The notes: generated from the sequence alone by a model not told the origin. A stretch of DNA of 64,000 bases from Streptomyces flavofungini (GCF_030388665.1 NZ_CP128846.1:4228501-4292500), one strand, 5' to 3'; positions 51,111 to 59,736 are shown, counted from the first letter of the stretch. Made by a program: numbers and translations.

Positions 51111-51941
51111 CTAAATGAGCCCGTGCTCCCGCAAGTAGTCCAGCTGCGCCCGCACCGACAGCTCCGCCGCGGGCCACAGCGAGCGGTCCACGTCCGCGTA
51201 CACGTGCGCCACGACGTCGCCCGGCGCCACGTACCCGTTCTCGACCGCCGTCTCCACCTGGGCCAGGCGGTGCGCCCGGTGCGCCAGATAGAACTCGACC
51301 GCGCCCTGGGCGTCGTCGAGCACCGGGCCGTGGCCCGGGAGCACCGTGTGCACGCCGTCGTCGACCGTGAGGGAGCGCAGGCGGCGCAGCGAGTCCAGGT
51401 AGTCGCCGAGGCGGCCGTCGGGGTGGGCGACGACCGTGGTGCCGCGGCCCAGGACCGTGTCGCCCGTCAGGACGGCCCGGTCGGCGGGCAGGTGGAAGCA
51501 GAGGGAGTCGGCGGTGTGTCCGGGCGTCGGTACGACGCGCAGCTCCAGGCCGCCCGTCGTGATCACGTCGCCCGCCGCGAGGCCCTCGTCGCCGAGGCGC
51601 AGCGCCGGGTCGAGGGCGCGGACCTTGGTGCCGGTCAGCTCCGCGAAGCGCGCGGCGCCCTCGGCGTGGTCGGGGTGGCCGTGCGTCAGCAGGGTCAGGC
51701 CGACCCGCGCGCCCCGCTCCTCGGCCGTCGCGACGACACGGGCGAGGTGGGCCTCGTCGAGGGGGCCCGGGTCGATGACGACCGCGAGGCCGGAGCCGGG
51801 CTCCGCGACGATCCAGGTGTTGGTGCCGTCCAGGGTCATCGCGGACGGGTTGGGCGCGAGGACGTTGACGGCGCGGGCGGTGGCGGGACCGCTGAGTACG
51901 CCGCCGCGGGGCTGGCCGGGGAGTGCGGCTGCTTCGGTCAT
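51111..51941 (-). CDS. Metallo-beta-lactamase-fold hydrolase
   Basis: A 276-residue protein. The zinc motif THGHPDHAEGA, His in VVPTPGHTADSLCF, Asp in VLTGDTVLG and His in VLPGHGPVLDD define a binuclear MBL-fold hydrolase. The C-terminal helices (AHRAHRLAQVETAV) resemble the LACTB2/winged-helix end of glyoxalase-II-like and RNase-like members. It is the end of a leftward group DUF4177-RidA-Nudix-MBL, corresponding to mycobacterial Rv3677c-Rv3678c. Substrate unknown. Confidence 0.88.
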   Translation of the reverse strand: MTEAAALPGQPRGGVLSGPATARAVNVLAPNPSAMTLDGTNTWIVAEPGSGLAVVIDPGPLDEAHLARVVATAEERGARVGLTLLTHGHPDHAEGAARFAELTGTKVRALDPALRLGDEGLAAGDVITTGGLELRVVPTPGHTADSLCFHLPADRAVLTGDTVLGRGTTVVAHPDGRLGDYLDSLRRLRSLTVDDGVHTVLPGHGPVLDDAQGAVEFYLAHRAHRLAQVETAVENGYVAPGDVVAHVYADVDRSLWPAAELSVRAQLDYLREHGLI

Positions 51942-52002
51942 GCGGGGGTGGCTCCCGTCGGGTCCGGGTGGGTGCGGTGCCGGTGGGCGGGGGCCGGCCG
52001 CC

Positions 52003-52929
52003 TCATGCGGTGCCGCCCACCGGGATGTGCTTGGTGAACTCGTCGTGGCCCGGCCAGGACAGGACCAGCTCGCCGTCCTCCAGGCGGGCCCGGGCGATGA
52101 CGGGGGTCAGGTCGCGGGACGCGGCTGCGGCCAGGGCGTCGGCGGCGGTGGCGGTGCCGTCGAGCTGGCGCAGCGTGGCGATGGTCGGCGGCATCATCAG
52201 GAGTTCGCCGCGGTCGTAGCGCTCGGCGGCCTGCCGGGGGCGGATCCAGACGGTGCGGTCGGCCTCGGTGGAGACGTCGCGGGTGCGCTGGCCCGCGGGC
52301 AGGACGGCGACGAAGAAGAACGTGTCGTAGCGGCGGGGTTCGAACTCCGGGGTGATCCAGCGGGCCCACGCGCCGAGCAGATCGCTGCGCAGGACCAGGC
52401 CCCGGCGGTCGAGGAACTCGGCGAAGGACACCTCGCGGGCGACCAGGGCGACGCGGTCGGCCTCCCAGTCGTCGCCGGTGGTGTCGCCGACGACGGTGTC
52501 CGGGGTCGGCCCGGCGAGCAGCACGCCCGCCTCCTCGAACGTCTCGCGGACGGCCGCGCACACGATGGCCTGGGCCGCCGCCTCGTCCACACCCAGGCGG
52601 GCCGCCCACGCGGTGCGCGGCGGGCCCGCCCAGCGGACGTGGTGGTCGTCGTCGCGCGGGTCGACGCCGCCACCGGGGTAGGCGTAGGCGCCGCCCGCGA
52701 ACGCCATCGAGGCGCTGCGGCGCAGCATGTGCACTTCGGGGCCCGGGCCGTGCGCTTCGGGCCCCGCCCCGTGCCCCTCGGGCCCCTCGGGCCCCGCGCC
52801 GGTGTCCGGTGTGTCCCGCAGGAGCATGACCGTGGCCGCCGGGCGGGGCGCTGCAGGCGTCAGTTCGCCGGCCGCGAGGGCACGGACACGGTCGGGCCAC
52901 TCCGGTGGGTACCACTGCCCATTCGCCAT
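52003..52929 (-). CDS. Nudix hydrolase (NUDT19/acyl-CoA-type)
   Basis: A 308-residue protein. The Nudix domain is split by insertions: PAATVMLLRDTP and SMAFAGGAYAYPGGGVDPRDDD precede AIVCAAVRETFEEAGVLLAG, giving R-E-T-F-E-E-A-G in the Nudix helix. A Gly/Pro/His-rich insertion (GPEGPEGHGAGPEAHGPGPE) between strands is repetitive. The long spacing and ITPEFEPRRYDTFFFVAVLP resemble NUDT7/19-like CoA-hydrolysing enzymes. It lies 62 bases upstream of the MBL gene and 55 bases downstream of ridA, probably one operon. Confidence 0.85.
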   Translation of the reverse strand: MANGQWYPPEWPDRVRALAAGELTPAAPRPAATVMLLRDTPDTGAGPEGPEGHGAGPEAHGPGPEVHMLRRSASMAFAGGAYAYPGGGVDPRDDDHHVRWAGPPRTAWAARLGVDEAAAQAIVCAAVRETFEEAGVLLAGPTPDTVVGDTTGDDWEADRVALVAREVSFAEFLDRRGLVLRSDLLGAWARWITPEFEPRRYDTFFFVAVLPAGQRTRDVSTEADRTVWIRPRQAAERYDRGELLMMPPTIATLRQLDGTATAADALAAAASRDLTPVIARARLEDGELVLSWPGHDEFTKHIPVGGTA

Positions 52930-52984
52930 GGGCGGAGGCTATCCGGTGTGGTGCGGATGTTCGAGAGGTAGTTGGTGCGTACCG

Positions 52985-53455
52985 CTACTGCGGCAGCAGC
53001 TCCACCTGGATCTCGACCTCGACCGGCGCGTCCAGCGGGAGCACCGCGACGCCCACGGCGCTGCGGGCGTGCACGCCCTTGTCGCCGAGGACCTCGCCGA
53101 GGAGTTCGCTGGCGCCGTTGAGGACGGCGGGCTGGCCGGTGAAGTCGGGGGCCGAGGCGACGAATCCGGTGACCTTCACGACGCGCGCGATCCGGTCCAG
53201 CTCACCCGCGACGGACTTGACCGCGGCCAGCGCGTTCAGCGCGCAGGTGCGGGCCAGGTCCTTGGCCTCCTCCGGCGTGACCTCCGCGCCGACCTTGCCG
53301 GTGACCGGCAGCTTGCCGTCCACCATGGGCAGCTGGCCGGCCGTGTACACGTACACGCCCGACTGGACCGCGGGCCGGTACGCCGCGAGCGGCGGGACGA
53401 CGCCGGGCAGGGTCAGACCGAGCTCGGCGATCCGGGCCTCGACCACACCGCTCAT
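52985..53455 (-). CDS. RidA family protein
   Basis: A 156-residue protein from ATG 53455, coupled to the DUF4177 gene by a 4-base overlap. It is the longer RidA/YjgF subfamily: LPPLAAYRPAVQSGVYVYTAGQLPM, LARTCALNALAAVKSV, RIARVVKVTGFVASAPDF, ARSAVGVAVLPLDAPVEVEIQ. The catalytic Arg usually seen before the last strand (as in CxRxxV) is replaced by Ala-Arg-Ser-Ala, so enamine/imine deaminase activity should still be considered but may differ. Counterpart of Rv3678c. Confidence 0.88.
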   Translation of the reverse strand: MSGVVEARIAELGLTLPGVVPPLAAYRPAVQSGVYVYTAGQLPMVDGKLPVTGKVGAEVTPEEAKDLARTCALNALAAVKSVAGELDRIARVVKVTGFVASAPDFTGQPAVLNGASELLGEVLGDKGVHARSAVGVAVLPLDAPVEVEIQVELLPQ

Positions 53456-53613
53456 GCCTGCTTCTCCCGCTTCAGGTAGGCCACGAGCTGCTCGGGGTTG
53501 TTCGGCCCGGGCACGACCTGGACGAGCTCCCAGCCGTCCTCGCCCCAGGTGTCCAGAATCTGCTTCGTGGCATGGACGAGCAGCGGCACGGTTGCGTATT
53601 CCCACTTGGTCAT
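53452..53613 (-). CDS. DUF4177 small protein
   Basis: A 53-residue protein, MTKWEYATVPLLVHATKQ at the start, with GEDGWELVQVVPG in the middle: the Trp-Glu-Tyr and Gly-Trp-Glu-Leu-Val pattern of DUF4177. Its stop overlaps the ridA start. Function unknown; the family is small and probably a binding or structural domain. The frame extends upstream to 54708 only as the antisense of the ArsA-like gene. Confidence 0.88.
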   Translation of the reverse strand: MTKWEYATVPLLVHATKQILDTWGEDGWELVQVVPGPNNPEQLVAYLKREKQA

Positions 53614-53709
53614 ACGGCGACTGTAATGCCTGGCACCGGGGGCCTCACGAACGCCTGAGGTCCCGGGCCTCATGCGTAGCCCGCCGGGGGACTGGTTAGG
53701 CTCGAATAC

Positions 53710-54684
53710 GTGAGCAGGCTCCAGGTCGTCAGCGGCAAGGGCGGTACCGGCAAGACCACGGTGGCCGCGGCCCTCGCGCTCGCCCTCGCGACGGAGGGCA
53801 AACGCACCCTCCTCGTGGAGGTCGAGGGCAGACAGGGCATCGCGCAGCTCTTCGAGACAGAGGCGCTGCCCTACGAGGAGCGGAAGATCGCCGTCGCTCC
53901 GGGGGGCGGGGAGGTGTACGCCCTCGCCATCGACCCCGAACTGGCCCTTCTGGACTACCTCCAGATGTTCTACAAACTGGGCGGCGCGGGCCGCGCCCTG
54001 AAGAAGCTCGGCGCCGTCGACTTCGCCACCACCATCGCGCCGGGCCTGCGCGACGTCCTGCTGACCGGCAAGGCCTGCGAGGCGGTGCGCCGCAAGGACA
54101 AGCGGGGGCGGTACGCGTACGACTGCGTGGTCATGGACGCCCCGCCGACGGGCCGCATCACCCGCTTCCTCAACGTGAACGACGAGGTGGCGGGGCTCGC
54201 GAAGATCGGACCGATACACAATCAGGCACAGGCCGTCATGCGGGTCCTCAAGTCCCCTGAGACGGAGGTGCACTTGGTGACGCTCCTGGAGGAGATGCCC
54301 GTCCAGGAGACCGTGGACGGCATCGCCGAGCTGCGCGCCGCCGACCTTCCGGTGGGCCGCGTCATCGTGAACATGGTGCGCCCGGCCCTCCTCGACGAGG
54401 CGGACCTGGAGCTCGGCCTGGAGCGCACGCCGCGTACGGCCATCGCGAAGACCCTGGCGGCCGCGGGGCTCGGCGGGGCCCGTGGCGCCGCGGGCCGCCT
54501 CGTGGACCCGCTCCTCGCCCAGGCCGCCGAGTACGCCGAGCGGTACGCCCTGGAGGGCGCCCAGCGGGCCGTGCTCGGCGAGCACGGCCTGCCCCTGCAC
54601 GAACTGCCCCTGCTGGCCGACGGACTCGACCTGGGGGGCCTGTACGAGCTCGCGGCGGAGCTGCGGCGGCAGGGGGTCTCGTGA
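53710..54684 (+). CDS. ArsA-family anion-transporting/GET3-like ATPase, first of a pair
   Basis: A 324-residue protein starting at GTG 53710. P-loop VVSGKGGTGKTTVAAALALAL with the signature Lys, TLLVEVEGRQGIAQLF as switch I, and YDCVVMDAPPTGRITRFL as the Walker B/switch II. It lacks the ArsA metal-binding cysteines, so arsenite transport is unlikely. It pairs with the second ArsA-like gene 57 bases downstream, as Rv3679-Rv3680 do in M. tuberculosis, where the two form a heterodimer linked to redox and glycerol-metabolite stress. Immediately downstream of the pair is wblA on the opposite strand. Confidence 0.9.
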   Translation: MSRLQVVSGKGGTGKTTVAAALALALATEGKRTLLVEVEGRQGIAQLFETEALPYEERKIAVAPGGGEVYALAIDPELALLDYLQMFYKLGGAGRALKKLGAVDFATTIAPGLRDVLLTGKACEAVRRKDKRGRYAYDCVVMDAPPTGRITRFLNVNDEVAGLAKIGPIHNQAQAVMRVLKSPETEVHLVTLLEEMPVQETVDGIAELRAADLPVGRVIVNMVRPALLDEADLELGLERTPRTAIAKTLAAAGLGGARGAAGRLVDPLLAQAAEYAERYALEGAQRAVLGEHGLPLHELPLLADGLDLGGLYELAAELRRQGVS

Positions 54685-54741
54685 GCGCGGCGTACGGCAC
54701 GACACCACTCATCACGTCATCACGCGGAGACCAGGAAACCC

Positions 54742-56178
54742 ATGAGCCTCGATCCGGCACGTGACCCGCTCGACGTCGACGCCCTGCTCGACGATCCGAA
54801 GACCCGCATCGTGGTCTGCTGCGGCTCCGGGGGCGTCGGCAAGACGACCACCGCGGCCGCCCTCGGCCTGCGTGCCGCCGAGCGGGGCCGCACGGTCGTG
54901 GTCCTGACGATCGACCCCGCGCGCAGGCTGGCGCAGTCCATGGGGATCGACTCGCTGGACAACGTGCCGCGGCGGGTGAAGGACGTCCAGGGCGCCGGGG
55001 AACTGCACGCCATGATGCTCGACATGAAGCGGACCTTCGACGAGATCGTCGAGGCGCACGCGGACGCGGACCGGGCCAGGGCGATCCTCTCCAACCCCTT
55101 CTACCAGTCGCTCTCGGCGGGCTTCGCGGGCACGCAGGAGTACATGGCGATGGAGAAGCTGGGGCAGCTGCGCTCCCGCGACGAGTGGGACCTGATCGTG
55201 GTGGACACCCCGCCCTCGCGCAGCGCCCTCGACTTCCTGGACGCGCCGAAGCGGCTGGGTTCGTTCCTGGACGGGAAGCTGATCCGGCTCCTGATGGCCC
55301 CGGCGAAGGTGGGCGGCCGGGCCGGGATGAAGTTCCTGAACGTCGGGATGTCGATGATGACGGGGGCCCTCGGCAAGCTGCTCGGGGGGCAGCTCCTGCG
55401 GGACGTGCAGACCTTCGTGGCCGCGATGGACACCATGTTCGGCGGCTTCCGCAAGCGGGCCGACGCGACGTACCGGCTGCTCCAGGCGCCGGGGACGGCG
55501 TTCTTGGTGGTGGCGTCGCCGGAGCGGGACGCGCTGCGGGAGGCGGCGTACTTCGTGGAGCGGCTCGCGGCGGACGACATGCCGCTCGCGGGTCTGGTCC
55601 TGAACCGGGTGCACGGCAGCGGCGCGGCCGAGCTCTCGGCGGAGCGGGCGCTGGCCGCGGCGGAGGGGCTGGAGGAGAAGTCCGGGGAGGGCCCGGAGGC
55701 GAAGCCCGGAGAAGGCCCGGAGGCGAAGCCCGGAGAAGGCCCGGAGGCGAAGCCCGGAGAAGGCCCGGAGGCGAAGCCCGGGGAGGGTCCGGAGGCGAAG
55801 CCCGGAGCGGCCGCCGAGGAAAATCTTGAGGCGGTCGGCATTGTGGATCAGGAGGGCGGGAAGGTTGGACTGCGTAACTCCTCAGAGTCCGAGGCTCCCA
55901 ACTCCCCTGAGGCGAACGGCTCTTCTCCTTCAACCAAAGACAACGACTCCGGCGCGTCCGTCGAGCAGCTGACGGCGGGCCTGCTGCGGCTGCACGCCGA
56001 GCGCATGCGGCTGCTCGCCCGTGAGCGGCACACCCGGGACCGCTTCACGGCGCTGCACCCGGAGGTGGCTGTGGCCGAGGTGGCGGCGCTGCCGGGCGAC
56101 GTGCACGACCTCGACGGCCTGCGCGCGATCGGCGAACGGCTCGCGTCGACGGGCGCCGCTGCCGCCGAGCAAGGCTGA
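54742..56178 (+). CDS. ArsA-family ATPase, second of a pair, with repeat insertion
   Basis: A 478-residue protein. P-loop VVCCGSGGVGKTTTAAALGL, then VVVLTIDPARRLAQSMG and LIVVDTPPSRSALDFL. Between the ATPase core (to ~residue 310) and the C-terminal helix region (LRLHAERMRLLARERH) is a low-complexity insertion, residues ~310-400. It begins with six near-identical 8-residue units EGPEAKPG. The 24-bp DNA repeat and disordered composition suggest a recently expanded linker. Forms a presumed heterodimer with the preceding gene. Confidence 0.9.
   Translation: MSLDPARDPLDVDALLDDPKTRIVVCCGSGGVGKTTTAAALGLRAAERGRTVVVLTIDPARRLAQSMGIDSLDNVPRRVKDVQGAGELHAMMLDMKRTFDEIVEAHADADRARAILSNPFYQSLSAGFAGTQEYMAMEKLGQLRSRDEWDLIVVDTPPSRSALDFLDAPKRLGSFLDGKLIRLLMAPAKVGGRAGMKFLNVGMSMMTGALGKLLGGQLLRDVQTFVAAMDTMFGGFRKRADATYRLLQAPGTAFLVVASPERDALREAAYFVERLAADDMPLAGLVLNRVHGSGAAELSAERALAAAEGLEEKSGEGPEAKPGEGPEAKPGEGPEAKPGEGPEAKPGEGPEAKPGAAAEENLEAVGIVDQEGGKVGLRNSSESEAPNSPEANGSSPSTKDNDSGASVEQLTAGLLRLHAERMRLLARERHTRDRFTALHPEVAVAEVAALPGDVHDLDGLRAIGERLASTGAAAAEQG
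55684..55810 (+). repeat. 24-bp in-frame coding repeat in the second ArsA-like gene
   Basis: About five copies of GAGGCGAAGCCCGGAGAAGG-type 24-bp units run from 55684 to 55806, encoding EGPEAKPG. Copies differ by GGA/GGG synonymous changes only, which indicates recent expansion and probable length variation between strains. Confidence 0.85.
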
Positions 56179-56270
56179 CTCGGCGACCAAGGCCGCCTGC
56201 CACCGATCGCGGCTCGCTCGCCGACCAAGGCTGCCTGCCACCGATCGCGGCCGCCTCTCCGGTCAAGGCT
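56160..56270. repeat. 38-bp tandem repeat at the 3' end of the ArsA pair
   Basis: CGACCAAGGCYGCCTGCCACCG is present at 56184 and 56222 with a period of 38. A degenerate third copy follows at about 56260, and a degenerate copy before 56184 (CCGAGCAAGGCTGA) contains the stop codon of the ArsA-like gene. No coding potential seen. Confidence 0.75.
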
Positions 56271-56582
56271 CCCTCTCGGGGCAGCCGGTGACCGGACGTG
56301 ACCGTCCGTCCAGACGGGTGCGCGCACTCCTCGTACCCCTGTCGCAGCTGGACACCGTCCGTTCTGACGCGCCCTGTCGAATCACCTGGCGTACAGCCCA
56401 TACGTCAGATGTCGCACAGCTCTGGCGGCAGGTCGCCCGGCGGCCCCGGTGCCGCCTGTGAGCGGCGGCACTCCTGGGGGCCGGAGGGCCGGCGGTGGGT
56501 GCTGCGTCGGTTGGTGCGTGGTGATGCGTGCTGGTGCGCGATGCCGCGTGGCGTCCTGCCACGGGCGGCGCGTGACGTGGGC
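56179..56582. other. Convergent gap between ArsA pair and wblA
   Basis: About 400 bases without a supportable gene. The left quarter is the 38-bp repeat. The right end carries a 7-bp hairpin CGTGGGC/GCCCACG (56576-56592) whose loop is exactly the wblA stop codon and which may serve as its terminator. Confidence 0.45.
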
Positions 56583-56927
56583 TCAGCCCACGGCCGCGTA
56601 GCTCTCGTAGGTCTCCTCGTCGTCCAAGTCCACGGGCAGCAGGCCCGTGCCACGCTCGTACTCGGAGCGTGCTGTCTCAAGGAGCCTGCGCCACGAGGTG
56701 ACGGTGGGACGCCTGCGCAGCAGTGCGCGGCGCTCCCGCTCTGTCATGCCACCCCACACGCCGAACTCGACGCGATTGTCCAGCGCGTCGGCCAGACACT
56801 CCGTGCGCACCGGGCAGCCGGTGCACACCGCCTTGGCCCTGTTCTGCGCTGCTCCTTGTACGAACAGTTCATCCGGATCGGTAGTGCGGCAGGCGGCCTG
56901 CGCACTCCAGTCGGTTACCCAGCCCAT
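56583..56927 (-). CDS. wblA: WhiB-like regulator WblA
   Basis: A 114-residue protein from ATG 56927 (MGWVTDWSAQAAC); the frame extends to 56984 but this start gives the known WblA N-terminus. The four [4Fe-4S] cysteines are in AACRTTD, AVCTGCPVRTEC. The GVWGG turn and basic RERRALLRRR follow. The C-terminal DDEETYESYAAVG matches WblA of S. coelicolor (SCO3579) as I recall. WblA is a pleiotropic regulator needed for aerial hyphae maturation and represses antibiotic production. Its upstream region is unusually long (430 bases), in line with complex control. Confidence 0.95.
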   Translation of the reverse strand: MGWVTDWSAQAACRTTDPDELFVQGAAQNRAKAVCTGCPVRTECLADALDNRVEFGVWGGMTERERRALLRRRPTVTSWRRLLETARSEYERGTGLLPVDLDDEETYESYAAVG

Positions 56928-57359
56928 ACCGGCGCCGTCCTCTCCCGAATCGAGGCTCCCCCACGGCGGCAGCGGCATATTCACCGCCGCCAGTTGAGGA
57001 CGTTACGGAAGGTGGGCACAGCGCAACACCCCCTGCGGGCCCAATCTTGAATGGTCCGAACGGACTATGCGTAAGCGGCAGATCACCCGACGGAGTGAGC
57101 TGGCGACATGCGTGACCAACCCGGCAAATGCGGGCAGTTCAGCTGGGTCACAGCGGACGCGAGGAGACCGACGAGGCGGATTCGGACGTCGCTTCCGACA
57201 TCACTCCGGCATCGCTTCCGGCTTCCGTCCCGGCGTCGCTTCCGACCTCTCCGGGAACGGCACGGGGTTTGGTGCGCGACCGCACTGCTGTGACAGTTGA
57301 GAGCAGCTTAGGCCAAGGCATATACGCGTGTCCGGCGAATCAGAACGTAGGCTGCCCCC
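56928..57359. promoter_or_regulatory. Divergent regulatory region of wblA and the PBP gene
   Basis: 432 bases without a supportable gene. The inverted repeat GTCCG-AA-CGGAC (57054-57065) lies 127 bases upstream of the wblA ATG, in an AT-richer patch (CAATCTTGAATGG). Further right, CGCTTCCG is repeated about four times between 57188 and 57250. These may be binding sites for developmental regulators of wblA, but no known consensus is matched with confidence. Confidence 0.4.
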
Positions 57360-59618
57360 ATGGCAAACAAGCGATCGGGCGGTGGGCTCTCCCCCGCGCA
57401 GCAGGCCGCCAAGTTCCTGGGCGTGAGCGTGCTCGCGGGCGCGGTGCTCGCCGGGATCGCGCTGCCCGCGGCGGGCATGATCGGACTCGCGGCCAAGGGG
57501 TCGGTCGAGGGCTTCGACGAGATTCCGGCCAACTTGAAGCAGCCGCCGCTCAGCCAGCGCACCACGATCCTGGACTCGGCGGGCGGGGCCATCGCCACGG
57601 TGTACTCGCGCGACCGCACGGTGGTGCCGCTGAAGCGCATCTCGCCGTACATGCAGAAGGCGATCGTCGCGATCGAGGACTCCCGTTTCTACGAGCACGG
57701 CGCGGTGGACCTCAAGGGCATCCTGCGCGCGGTGAACCAGAACGCGCAGAGCGGCGGCGTCGCGCAGGGCGCCTCCACGCTCACGCAGCAGTACGTGAAG
57801 AACGTCTTCGTGGAGGAGGCCGGCGACGACCCGGACAAGGTCGCCGAGGCCACCCAGCAGACCCTCGGCCGCAAGATCCGCGAACTGAAGTACGCGATCC
57901 AGGTCGAGGAGGAGCTCGGCAAGAAGCGGATCCTCAAGAACTACCTGAACATCACGTACTTCGGTCAGCAGGCGTACGGCGTCGAGGCCGCCTCCCAGCG
58001 GTACTTCTCCAAGCCCGCCAAGGACCTCAAGCTCCAGGAGGCGGCCCTCCTCGCCGGCATCGTGCAGTCGCCGAGCCGCTACGACCCGGTGAACGACGCG
58101 GCCGAGGCCAAGCAGCGCCGCAACGTCGTGCTCCAGCGCATGGCCGAGACGCACGACATCTCGCAGCGTGAGGCCGACGAGGCGAAGCGGACCAAGCTCG
58201 GCCTGAACGTCAGCCGCCCCAAGAACGGCTGCATCACGGCCGTGAAGGGCGCCGGGTTCTTCTGCAAGTACGTCGAGAAGACCTTCCTGAACGACCCGGT
58301 CTTCGGCAAGACCAAGGAGGCCCGCGCCAAGCTCTGGGACCGCGGCGGCCTGCGCATCAGGACCACGCTCGACCCAACGGCACAGCAGGCCGCGCAGGCC
58401 TCGATGAAGCAGCACGTGCACCAGTCCGACGACGTGGCGACCGCCAGCACGTTCGTCGAGCCGGGCACCGGCAAGATCCGTGCCATGGGCCAGAACCGCG
58501 CCTACGGCTACGACAAGGACAAGAACGAGACGGAGATCAACCTCTCCGTGGACGTCGACATGGGCGGCGGCGCGGGCTACCAGCCCGGTTCGACGTTCAA
58601 GCCGATCGTGGCCGCGGCGGCCCTGGAGCGCGGCATGTCACCGGGCAAGCGGTACGACTCGCCGTACGAGATGCCCTACCCGAAGCGGGTCTCCGCCTGT
58701 GACGGCAAGACCTGGCGGAACTTCGGCAACCAGAAGCTCACCAACGAGAACGAGTCCGAGGTCGGCCCCTACCGCATGCGGGAGGCGACCGCGAAGTCGG
58801 TCAACACCTACTTCGTGGAGATGATCGGCGACATCGGCATCTGCCCGGTGACGAAGATGGCCGCCAAGATGGGCGTCGAGCGCGCCAACGGCAAGCCGAT
58901 GGACCAGGCGCCGTCGATCGCGCTCGGCACCCAGGAGGTGTCGCCGCTGACGATGGCCAGCGCGTACGCGACCTTCGCCGCGCGCGGCAGGTACTGCACC
59001 CCGATCGCCATCGAGTCGATCCGCACTCTCGGCGGCAAGTCCCTGCGGGTGCCCAAGTCGACGTGCTCGCAGGCCATGTCGGAGCGGACCGCCGACACGA
59101 TCAACACCCTCCTCAAGGGCGTCGTCGAGGACGGCACCGGCAAGCAGGCCGGACTCGGCTCCCGCGACAGCGCGGGCAAGACCGGTACGACGGACTTCCG
59201 CTACGCCGCCTGGTTCGCGGGCTACACCCCGAACATGTCCGGCGCCGTCTGGGTCGGCGACCCGGCCCACGACCGCCGCATGGTCAACATCACCATCGGC
59301 GGCCGTCCCTACGGCAAGGTCTTCGGCGGTGAGGTCCCCGGCCCGATCTGGCGCGACGCCATGAGCGGCGCGCTCGCGGGCAAGCCAGACCCCGACTTCG
59401 AGACGGTGCGGCTGCCCGGCGACAAGGACCGGGACCGGGACCGCGACCGGGGCCGGGGCCAGGGGGACGGCGGCGGCGACAGCGATGACGGGAAGCCGGG
59501 CAACGGTGGCGGCAACGGTCATGGCGGCGGTGGCGACGACGATGACGACGACCCGTGGCCGGACCTGCCCGGGGTCATCGGTGGCGGGGGCGGGGGTCCC
59601 GGCGGCCGGCGGGACTAG
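57360..59618 (+). CDS. Bifunctional (class A) penicillin-binding protein
   Basis: A 752-residue protein, PonA2-like. An N-terminal membrane segment (FLGVSVLAGAVLAGIALPAAGM) precedes the GT51 glycosyltransferase: catalytic Glu106 in AIEDSRFYEHGAVD, GASTLTQQYVKN, and ILKNYLNITYFGQQAYGVEAA. The transpeptidase has nucleophile Ser411 in GSTFKPI, SVN (AKSVNTYF) and Lys607 in GKTGTT. The C-terminus is a charged, Gly/Asp-rich disordered tail (RDRDRDRGRGQGDGGG). It polymerises and cross-links peptidoglycan. Downstream of wblA, as ponA2 (Rv3682) follows whiB4 (Rv3681c) in mycobacteria. No PASTA domain is present, unlike mycobacterial PonA2. Confidence 0.93.
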   Translation: MANKRSGGGLSPAQQAAKFLGVSVLAGAVLAGIALPAAGMIGLAAKGSVEGFDEIPANLKQPPLSQRTTILDSAGGAIATVYSRDRTVVPLKRISPYMQKAIVAIEDSRFYEHGAVDLKGILRAVNQNAQSGGVAQGASTLTQQYVKNVFVEEAGDDPDKVAEATQQTLGRKIRELKYAIQVEEELGKKRILKNYLNITYFGQQAYGVEAASQRYFSKPAKDLKLQEAALLAGIVQSPSRYDPVNDAAEAKQRRNVVLQRMAETHDISQREADEAKRTKLGLNVSRPKNGCITAVKGAGFFCKYVEKTFLNDPVFGKTKEARAKLWDRGGLRIRTTLDPTAQQAAQASMKQHVHQSDDVATASTFVEPGTGKIRAMGQNRAYGYDKDKNETEINLSVDVDMGGGAGYQPGSTFKPIVAAAALERGMSPGKRYDSPYEMPYPKRVSACDGKTWRNFGNQKLTNENESEVGPYRMREATAKSVNTYFVEMIGDIGICPVTKMAAKMGVERANGKPMDQAPSIALGTQEVSPLTMASAYATFAARGRYCTPIAIESIRTLGGKSLRVPKSTCSQAMSERTADTINTLLKGVVEDGTGKQAGLGSRDSAGKTGTTDFRYAAWFAGYTPNMSGAVWVGDPAHDRRMVNITIGGRPYGKVFGGEVPGPIWRDAMSGALAGKPDPDFETVRLPGDKDRDRDRDRGRGQGDGGGDSDDGKPGNGGGNGHGGGGDDDDDDPWPDLPGVIGGGGGGPGGRRD

Positions 59619-59668
59619 GCACGTCCGGCCGGGGGCCGCACGGCCACTGAACGCACCGGCCCACGCTT

Positions 59669-59715
59669 GAGGGGGCGCCGCCCGAGTCGAGATCCGACTC
59701 GGGCGGCGCCCCCTC
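59669..59715. terminator. Bidirectional terminator between PBP gene and yqeY
   Basis: A perfect 21-bp inverted repeat: one arm 59669-59689, the other 59695-59715, 5-nt loop. It sits between convergent genes, 50 bases past the PBP stop and 21 bases past the YqeY stop. Confidence 0.9.
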
Positions 59716-59736
59716 GACGTACGAGAACGCAGCGAT

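Noticed and set aside
53710..56178. Arsenic resistance operon
   Set aside because: The ArsA-like ATPases lack metal-binding cysteines, and no arsB, arsC or arsR is present. They match the Rv3679-Rv3680 pair instead.
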